DNA of 64,000 nucleotides from Antilocapra americana (lineage: Eukaryota; Chordata; Mammalia; Artiodactyla; Antilocapridae), in NCBI GenBank assembly GCA_007570785.1, contig ML661885.1:11592940-11656939 (forward strand). Direction: 5' to 3'. A model generated the notes under the pieces. It made no database searches. It was given only the letters and a program-made list of their open reading frames with translations, and was not told where the DNA came from. Below are positions 56,909 through 64,000 of the stretch, piece by piece. Positions within the stretch are counted from its first letter, which is position 1. Each line of letters begins with the position of its first letter. The position numbers and the translations under genes are program-made.

Positions 56909-57110
56909 GGGGCTTCCCTAGTGACTCAGTGGTGAAGAATCCGCCTGACAATTCAGGAGATGCAGGTTTGATTCCTGGATTGGGAAGATTGCCTTGAGAA
57001 GGAAATGGCAACTACTCCTGTATTTTTGCCTGGAAAATCCCATTGACAGAGGAGTCCATCAAGTTGTGAAACAGTCAGACGTGACTTAGCGACTAAACAA
57101 CAACCACCAC
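56909..57110 (+). mobile_element. Bov-tA SINE
   Basis: Sense copy with an internal deletion near the end of the body; (AAC)/(ACC) tail. Confidence 0.92.
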
Positions 57111-57237
57111 CAAAAGAAGTGGCGGGGGAATAGTATAGATTTAGTGTTGCTCCCAGATTTTACTACTTTTCATGACTCTTCTTTTCTTCTTTCTCCTTCT
57201 CCTGATTTTTTCAACCTCTCTTCCTCTCTGCCTCTAG

Positions 57238-57285
57238 GGAGAAGCGGTCAGTGGAGGAGAGTCATTGAAAAACTACATGGAAGAA
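57238..57285 (+). CDS. Candidate internal coding exon 2 (gene unidentified)
   Basis: A 48-base segment preceded by about 55 bases of strong C/T-rich sequence, ending CCTCTCTGCCTCTAG at 57237, and followed by the donor GAA|GTGAGTTT. In phase 0 it reads GEAVSGGESLKNYMEE (16 codons). That phase is the one required by the candidate exon ending at 6625, and the length is a multiple of three, so skipping it would keep the frame. A second open frame, RSGQWRRVIEKLHGR, exists; the third is closed. No recognised repeat covers it. I do not recognise the product. A 48-base exon is small but within the normal range. Chance pairing of splice signals remains possible. Confidence 0.5.
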
Positions 57286-57289
57286 GTGA

Positions 57290-58794
57290 GTTTTCAGGTG
57301 GTCTTGTACATGATCTGAAATTAGTCTATCATATGGGGTGAGGCACCCACTTGGGCTTTCTCCATCTTCCTATAGGATTTCCAGTCTATACCTATTCACT
57401 GGTCATGCCTACAAAAAAAAGACAGTATATAGTAGGTTATCAAAATGGTATTGTGTTCCTCTCTGGTGAGGAGATCCTATATTTAATTCATCTTGAAGAT
57501 GAATATAAAATGGTATAAACCTAAGGCTATTGTGTATTTTCATTCACAAGCATTTATTGATATCCTAATAAATGAGAAGCACATGTTTTATATTGGCCAT
57601 GCACAACAAAATAAGACATGATCGTTGCTCTTACAGAGAGAATAAGCTGTACCAAACTGGCATTCATTCATGTGATGGATGCTCATCAAGGATGTTATCC
57701 CTGCAAGTCATTAAGCAAAGTGCTATCTTGACAATAAAAATGTCTGACAGACTTTTGTTGCAAAGGCATTGAGACTCCTGGTTTTATTTTGGAGATAGCC
57801 AAGGATTCTCTGCGTCTCAGGATGTATTTTTGCTCTGTCTGCACACTGCATCTGAGAACTCTCAGATAAGCCAGTGGACAGACTCCATAAAACTTGGTCT
57901 GAAGCCAAACCATAATGGTTACTAAATTAGCCTTTGAATCTTTTGCAGGTGAAGGGAAACAGTTTGGCAGTGAAGTCACAGAAGTAGCAAATATTTGGTT
58001 TGAATATTGCTTCTCAGCTAGACAGTATCTGTTTCTCTAAATATTTTATTCTTGCATGCATGAATCCATTCAAAGACCATTTTGAGTGGCCTGCTCAGTG
58101 TAGTAGGTACTTCATATATTTATTCAGAACAGTGTACCCATACTTAAAGTCACTCTTGCTTCCAGATACCACTCGAAGAGGAAAATTCGAGTGCATAGCA
58201 CCCCCTTTAAGTTTCTAACATCTCTGGTTTGCATGCTTGTGTGGAGGTGGTTGAAATTTTACCAAAGGCACATGGAGAAAGGGTAGCGAAAGGAAAGCAA
58301 GGAAATAACTAGGTAGATGTTCTGAACCCAGGTTAGAAATCCAAATATATGGTGCAAAAAAAAATTGGAGGGTTGGTGCATCAATTTTAAATTTCAGTTT
58401 AATGTACTTGATGTCGAAATCTAGATAAATACATTAAAGCAATTAATGTCTCCCAAGAAGATAGAGATACTATTTTCAGTAGGTACACTTAGAACCTCCC
58501 TTTAGAATTCCATGGTTGCTCAAGCCTGTGGTCAGCATTCCCCACTAGGGTCTAAGCATAGTAGGTCACCTCCACAAAAAGGGTGCCTAATACCTTTTGT
58601 AATATGTCCTGTATGGATCTAGTACTGTAGAGAAAGGGGACCATTGAGATGCCAGTACGGGAATTGGGCTGCATAAAGAGACAGTCTAATTTTGTGGTTC
58701 TTATCCAAGGAAAAGATCCTTATTTTCTCCGTCATCATGTGTGCAATCTAAAGGTGCATGTTATATGCAATTGTGTAAATACTTTATGTGACAA
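57290..58794. other. Intron-like, repeat-poor stretch
   Basis: About 1.5 kb downstream of candidate exon 2. No further exon with compatible phase that I can support. Confidence 0.4.
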
Positions 58795-58795
58795 G

Positions 58796-59021
58796 GGCTT
58801 CCCAAGTGGCTCAGCGATTAAAAAAAAAATTCCACCTGCCAATGCAGGAAACACAGGTGACTCAGGTCCAATCTCAGGTCAGACAGATCGACTCAGGTTG
58901 GGAAGATCCCCTGGAGAAGCGAATGGCAACCCACTCCAATATTCTTGCCTAGAGAATTCCATGAACAGAGGAGCCTAGTCCATGGGGTCACAGAATCGGA
59001 CACAACTAAGCAACTAGCACA
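58796..59021 (+). mobile_element. Bov-tA SINE
   Basis: Sense copy with a poly-A insertion in the head (about 58820-58829) and some extra sequence between head and body ('gactcaggtccaatctcagg'). Confidence 0.92.
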
Positions 59022-59024
59022 CAT

Positions 59025-60336
59025 CAGAAGTACTAGCAGGGCATTGCCCTTGGTGTGTTCCTCTGACCAGTGACACTGGATCCCCTGGAGGCTTGCAAGA
59101 AATGCCAAATCTCAGCACTCACACCAGATCCAAAGAATCAAAATTTACATTTCTACCAAGAATTCTGTGTGATTCATAAATACCCTACAGTTTGAGAAGT
59201 ACTGCTCTGACGTGTTCTTTCCGATGCTCTTTCTAGAAAGTAAGTGCATACATCATGGAAAATCCCCAATTTTGTATAACATAGGTTAAGGAGAAATTCT
59301 TATTAATAAATTTATTTATTTATTTACTCTGTTTATTCATTTACTCTCAAGAATAGTAATTTTTCATTGATTGGGGTATTTAATCTCTCTAGCTTCTGAG
59401 ATTCATTGCTCACTTTCAGTTTGAATTTAGGACTATGTGTGAGCTACCCAAGGTAAGCCTTACCTTTCTAGGGAGTCAGTATCACGTAGTATTTTTAATC
59501 TAATGTCGGTTGATATTTAGATTTTAGCTCTTTTTAAAACCAATAAGCAATCATCCTTTACATAAAAGCTAAGTATGACCTTAATTAGTGAACTATTAAT
59601 TTATTGATAGTTTTTTTTTTTGCAGATGTTAATCATTCCATTTGGTCTGTAGAAAATATATATTTAAACTCTTCTTCCTTGCCAGTGCAAAATGTTGAGA
59701 ATGTGAGGCATAAAATGATAGTTTTTGTTTCTTCTCACTTACATTCTTATTTTGCTCTTGCCCTTCTTCTTGTAAGTAGAATGAGCAAACAATGAGGAAC
59801 AATATTTATAAATGTTAGAAGCATTGAAGTTAAAAGTGATCTAGCAAGCATTTACTTTTATTTAGTACACCCTAAAACTCAAATAAACCATAGAGTTTAC
59901 ATTTTTATTATATTTAACATTTCTTGCTAAAGTTTGAACAGCTCTTTGCACATCAAAGTCCCTTTTTTTGTTGTATTTTATAAATTTAGTCTTATAATTA
60001 GATAGAATCATAACCATATGATGTTAGGCAATTCTGTTCAGATCTAAATCAAAACTAAGGAGACAATATGGTATCCTCTAAAAGTAAGGCTAAAATGAAA
60101 TGTCTATATTTTCTATATTTTTAATGTATTATTTATTTTTTCAGATAGGATTTGTATTCTTTGCAAAATGCAAAGGAGATATTTTATAATAGTTTACTTC
60201 TCTTGATCCTCAAAATGGTTCTAACAGTTTAAAAAAAATTATATGTTCTTTACATGTAAGGTACTTAATAACTCAGGATAGGAATAAAATGTTCACATTG
60301 AAAAAATTTTAGCTGTTAAAATTATAATGTTAACAT

Positions 60337-60340
<4 letters not shown>
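59025..60340. other. AT-rich stretch with one weak exon-like segment
   Basis: No recognised repeat apart from an AT-rich run at about 59306-59330. The segment 59626-59771 has a poly-T/GCAG acceptor and a GTAAGTAG donor with one open frame, but its phase does not fit candidate exon 2 and its translation is hydrophobic and low in quality. Confidence 0.35.

Positions 60341-60416
<76 letters not shown>
60341..60416. repeat. Compound (TC)n(TA)n microsatellite
   Basis: (TC) units to about 60375, then (TA) units with one CA interruption. The TC part is a mirror-symmetric polypyrimidine tract and the TA part is a self-complementary alternating tract. Confidence 0.97.
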
Positions 60417-60420
<4 letters not shown>

Positions 60421-60537
60421 ATTGAAAACCACTTAAAACCAAATACTTGCAAAGCTTGCTATACCTTTTGTAGAGAAGTTAAACCATTTAAAATATCACA
60501 CTTCCTAGAGGAGTAATTGGAAAGTGGCATACAATAT

Positions 60538-60755
60538 AGGTTTCCTTGGTGGCTCAATGGTAAAGAGTTTGCCTGCCAATTCAGGAGACCCAGATTCAGT
60601 CCCTGGGTCAGAAAGATCCCCTGGAGAAAGAAATGGCAACCTACTCTAATACTGTTGCCTGGAGAATTCCACGGACAAAGGAGCCTGATGGGCTACAGCT
60701 CCATGGGGTCACAATAGAGTTAGGCATTACTTAGTGACCAAACAACATCAACAAG
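60538..60755 (+). mobile_element. Bov-tA SINE
   Basis: Sense copy, head 'ggtttccttggtggctcaat', tail 'tagtgaccaaacaacatcaac'. Confidence 0.93.
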
Positions 60756-60907
60756 CATAGTATACTGCTTAAAAATCTCCTAATTATTAGAGAAATTATT
60801 CATTTGCATATATATTCATGAGATAAATATTGTCAGTTTAAATGATTGAGTATCTGTAAAGAACTCAAGACTGAAGTTAATGGTTTTTTAAACTTGTTCA
60901 AGAGCAG

Positions 60908-61128
60908 CTTCCCTAGTGGCTTCGTGGGAATCCATCCAGCTGCAGTGCAGGAGCCGCAGGAGACCTGGGTTCAATCCCTGGGTTAGAAAGATCCCCTAGA
61001 GGAGGAAATGGCAACCCACTCCACTATTCTTGTCTGGAAAATCCCATAGACAGAGATGCTTGGTGGCCTACCATCCATGGGGTCTCAAAGAGTCAGACAG
61101 TACTGAAGTCACTGAGCATAGATGCACA
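60908..61128 (+). mobile_element. Bov-tA SINE with 9-bp TSD
   Basis: Sense copy flanked by caagagcag at 60899-60907 and 61129-61137. Confidence 0.95.
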
Positions 61129-61137
61129 CAAGAGCAG

Positions 61138-62212
61138 TTTAGAGTGGTTCTTTGTAACTTCAGGAAGTTAGCTGAAGACCGGAAATAACATTCAGAGGAG
61201 GGTAAACCAACTCAAGGTGTCGAGAGGCAGCTTTGGTCTCCGAGGGTGTCAGACAAGAGAAGAAGCACGTTGAGCAGATAGGTCTTTTCACATCTGTTGA
61301 GGTTGATTTTGTCAGCTGTACCATCTGAACTGGAAAGAAGATTGATTCTATGCAACCAAATAACCTAATGGCTTTTCAAGCCAATGTTGGCGTCCTTTCC
61401 TCCTGTGGTATATCCTGTGATCATTACTGTAATGAAGTTCCGACTGTACTTTTGAGGGAGTATGCATGACATTATTCTCCTATAATAAGAGGTCTTTGCT
61501 TTTTATCATGCACAAGGATTTACTTTTTAAAAATGGAAACAACTATAATGCAGCATCATAATTTTATTTCTCGTTTCTCAAAAAATAGAAGACAAAGCTT
61601 TTCTTCAGGGAAACCCTGTTTTGTCATTGATATTTATTAAGAATCAATACATGTTGTTAAAGGATAGTAATTTTTTTAAAGTTAAATAACAATGGCTTTC
61701 ATATAGATAGAAAATGAACATGTCAAAATTTATTTAACTCACTAATGAATGAGGAAACCAGTAAGATGTTACAGTCAGTTCTAAGGAGAATTCAAACCCT
61801 CACATGTATAGTCTAATAAAGAATGTTCATATGAAGTTATAAATAGATGTAAAAAATGGCAAAATTGATCAGTATCTATAGGTTAACAATCAATTGCATT
61901 CAAATAGATGCAATTTGCTTTTATACAGACAAGAATTATTTGCACTACTATACATTTCTATAAATTGCAAAGTTGTAACATAGCTCAAAGTTGATGAAAG
62001 AGTGCCTTCATAAAATCAAACAAATGAAAGGGCTTGCCAGAAAAATGACTTGTTTTTCATTGGCTCTACCCAATCAACTTTTGTTACTTTCAAAGTTTTT
62101 ACAATGTCATCCTATTATTTCCTTAAATAGAAAAACCACAAATATGAATGAGCTAAGAAGTAAGATGGAGGTGCCATGAAAATAATCAGTTAACAATCAA
62201 TAAGAAACATAG
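61138..62212. other. Unassigned AT-rich stretch
   Basis: About 1.1 kb with no recognised element. Confidence 0.4.
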
Positions 62213-62214
62213 AA

Positions 62215-62480
62215 AAAAGATTTTTTGAGCCAAACTGAGGACTAGCCCAGAAGCCCACTTTCCAGATGACTCTGAGAAACTGTACAGGAGATACAGGATT
62301 TTCAGCACAGTTTTGTATTTTGTCAGAGCAAAGAACATCAAACAAATCAGGGATGCATTTCTTCAAGGTTTCAAAAAAAAGAACAGTCCAGCAAGTACAC
62401 AGTAAGTCAGTGTGGCCTTGGCACCTGGGAAGGGAGTCTTATCATTGAAGGAGGCCCAGCATTGGTGTCCCAGGAAGAGA
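62215..62480. mobile_element. Ancient ERVL-type LTR-like remnant
   Basis: 'ttttgagccaaactgaggac tagcccag...agatgactctgagaaactg' shares its core with the segment at 37975-38345. Family and strand unresolved. Confidence 0.4.
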
Positions 62481-62868
62481 GGCACTTAATCTTTATTTTT
62501 AATATGGACGTTCTTTACTCTCTGGTCAATGTGTCCTTTTCTCTAATAATTCAAGCATATGTGCAATGTATGTTTGACAGGCCACAAACAGGTTATTTTA
62601 GTTAGTATCAGATTCAAGTTAACTCATACATAAGCCAGAAGACTTCCCTATTGCTCAGTATGTGAACATTTCTTTTATCAGAGGGCAACACCAATATGTA
62701 GTGTTGTATAGCAAATTTGTCAGATAATTTTTTTAGCAGCTTGTGTTTATTTTGTAATGTTTTTCATCTACCATATTTTTGTAACTTTGTTATTGTTCCT
62801 TTTTTTTCTTTTCCCAGATCTTGTTCATTCAAGCTTATATTTTCTCAAATATATCACTTTCCTATTCT
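62481..62868. other. Unassigned AT-rich stretch
   Basis: About 390 bases with no recognised element. Confidence 0.4.
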
Positions 62869-62869
62869 T

Positions 62870-62930
62870 AATTATTTTTAATTTTAATTGAAATATAGTT
62901 GATTTACACTGTTGTGTTTATTTTAGTTTA
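62870..62930 (-). mobile_element. L1 3' UTR stub
   Basis: 'aattgaaatatagttgattt acactgttgtgttta' is the very 3' end of an L1 in antisense. Confidence 0.7.
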
Positions 62931-62934
62931 AAAA

Positions 62935-63050
62935 AAATTTGGCTGCTCCCTGAGGCATGCAGTATCCTAGTTTCCTGATCAGTTATGGAACCTTCATCCT
63001 CTGCATTGGAAGGCAGAGGCTTAACCACTGGACTACTGGGAAAGTCTCCC
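62935..63050 (-). mobile_element. CHR-2-type SINE
   Basis: 'tttggctgctccctgaggca tgcagtatcctagtttcctgatcag...gcattggaaggcagaggcttaaccactggactactgggaaagtc', antisense. It adjoins or interrupts the L1 stub. Confidence 0.88.
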
Positions 63051-63325
63051 TGTTCTTATGTTTTAATTGTCCTCTGATAATATGCAAAAGACATAAACTA
63101 CAGAAGTATAATTCACAAAATAATTACAGTGTTCAGCCTGATAATACTAGCCATTTCATTAACAAATACAAAATTGTTTCCAAACTTTGTTAAGTATATA
63201 AGTTATATATGGTGAATTTTATTTTAACAGAAATATAGGTTTAATTCTCTCACTTAATAGACTATTAAATGTATGTAAGTGGGATACAGTATTATTTTGC
63301 TTTATTTGCAACATGCTTCAAGAAT
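63051..63325. other. Unassigned AT-rich sequence
   Basis: Short single-copy-looking spacer. Confidence 0.4.
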
Positions 63326-63327
63326 AC

Positions 63328-64000
63328 TTATTATTTTTTATTTTATTTTATTTTATTTTTTTTAATTGTTTTTGCCATACATTGTCATGATATCACCATG
63401 GGTTTACATATGCTTCCCCTCCGGAACCCCCCTCCCTCCTCCCTCCCCCCCGGGAAATCTCGCTGCACCAGTCCCGAGCATCAATCCTGGGCTGGCGATT
63501 GATTAGACACATGACAATTAACATGCTTCAATGCCCTTCTCCCATATCATCCCACCCTTACCCTCATCCACAAAGTCCACGAGTCTATTCTATACATCTG
63601 CGTTCCTTTTGCTGTCTCGTATGTTGGGTTCTCGTTACCGTCTTTCTAAATTCCATATATATGCGTTAATATACTGTATTGTTGTTTTTGCTTCTGGCTT
63701 ACTTCACTCTGTATAATAGGCTCCAGTTTCTTCTACCTCATTAGAACTGATTCAAATATATTCTTTTTAATGGCTGAGTAATATTCCATTGTGTATATGT
63801 ACCACAGCTTTCTTATCCATTCGTCAGTTGATGGGCATCTAGGCTGCTTCCATGTCCTGGCTATTGTAAACAATGCAGCGATGAACATTGGGGTGCACGT
63901 GGCTCTTTCAATTCTGGTTTCCTCGGTGTATATGCCCAGCAGTGGGATTGCTGGGTCATATGGCAGGTCTATTTGCAGCTTTTTAAGGAACCTCCACACG
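63328..64000 (-). mobile_element. Young L1, 3' end, running off the right edge
   Basis: A (TTTTA)n/poly-T tail at 63328-63364, then antisense young L1 3' UTR with the C-rich tract at 63416-63452, then ORF2 C-terminal sequence to the window end. Near-identical to 46-532 but in the opposite orientation. Its full length cannot be seen. Confidence 0.95.
63733..64000 (-). pseudogene. L1 ORF2 C-terminus, partial, early stop
   Basis: Open from the window edge: 88 or more residues of the ORF2p C-terminal region (DPAIPLLGIYTEETRIE, CTPMFIAALFTIARTW, DEWIRKLWYIYTMEYYSAIK). It ends at a TAG where the copy at 3919 has the Trp codon of the LMRWMKL motif, so the protein would lack about the last 30 residues. 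The reverse transcriptase lies outside the window, so overall coding status is unknown. Confidence 0.85.

Noticed and set aside
59626..59771. Third exon candidate with poly-T/GCAG acceptor and GTAAGTAG donor
   Set aside because: The only open frame begins in a phase incompatible with candidate exon 2, the donor lacks AG before GT, and the translation is hydrophobic without a recognisable pattern.
1..64000. CRISPR arrays, bacterial operons, phage or plasmid functions
   Set aside because: Regularly spaced short repeats and prokaryotic gene arrangement are absent; all repeated words trace to vertebrate SINEs, LINEs and microsatellites.

Overview
The window is nuclear DNA of a ruminant, most likely a bovid. 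The evidence is the repeat content. It holds roughly forty copies of the tRNA-Glu-headed Bov-tA / BOV-A2 SINEs, several BovB (RTE) LINEs, cetartiodactyl CHR-2-type SINEs and young ruminant L1 copies, over a background of old mammalian repeats (MIR, L1M, MaLR LTRs). No species call is possible from repeats alone. No complete protein-coding gene, rRNA, functional tRNA, CRISPR array or bacterial-type operon is visible. Almost every open frame over 60 codons is a decayed transposon frame or chance.

The most gene-like signals are two short candidate exons on the + strand, at 6549-6625 and 57238-57285. Both have good splice signals and their reading phases are compatible. They would be separated by one intron of about 50.6 kb. 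If they are real, the whole window lies inside one large gene transcribed left to right; I cannot name that gene.

Layout. 1-900: L1 pieces, including a young + strand 3' end. 900-2300: microsatellites, a SINE and a 102-bp tandem duplication. 2300-4600: minus-strand L1 remnants. 4600-7600: intron-like DNA with SINEs and candidate exon 1. 7.67-11.2 kb: a long minus-strand BovB with an 11-bp target-site duplication, then a second BovB tail. 11.3-20.9 kb: mostly old, repeat-poor AT-rich DNA with a MaLR LTR, a CHR-2 SINE and a twin-primed-looking L1. 20.9-26.3 kb: two BovB copies in opposite orientation. 26.6-34.3 kb: dense SINEs, a MaLR LTR, two old L1s back to back, and a SINE nested in a SINE. 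34.3-49 kb: MIRs, short BovB tails, SINEs and an ancient LTR remnant. 49-52.4 kb: L1 remnants with a CHR-2 insertion. 52.4-63.3 kb: SINEs, candidate exon 2 and a TC/TA microsatellite. 63.3-64 kb: the 3' end of a young minus-strand L1 that runs off the right edge.

The first and last elements are near-identical L1 3' ends facing each other, so the ~63 kb between them is flanked by inverted repeats. Apart from the candidate exons, what can be read is a history of retrotransposition (nested insertions, reused target sites, 5' inversions). I found no convincing new biological system. Repeat family names rest on recognising consensus sequence; boundaries are generally good to within 10-20 bases, and better where a target-site duplication is stated.
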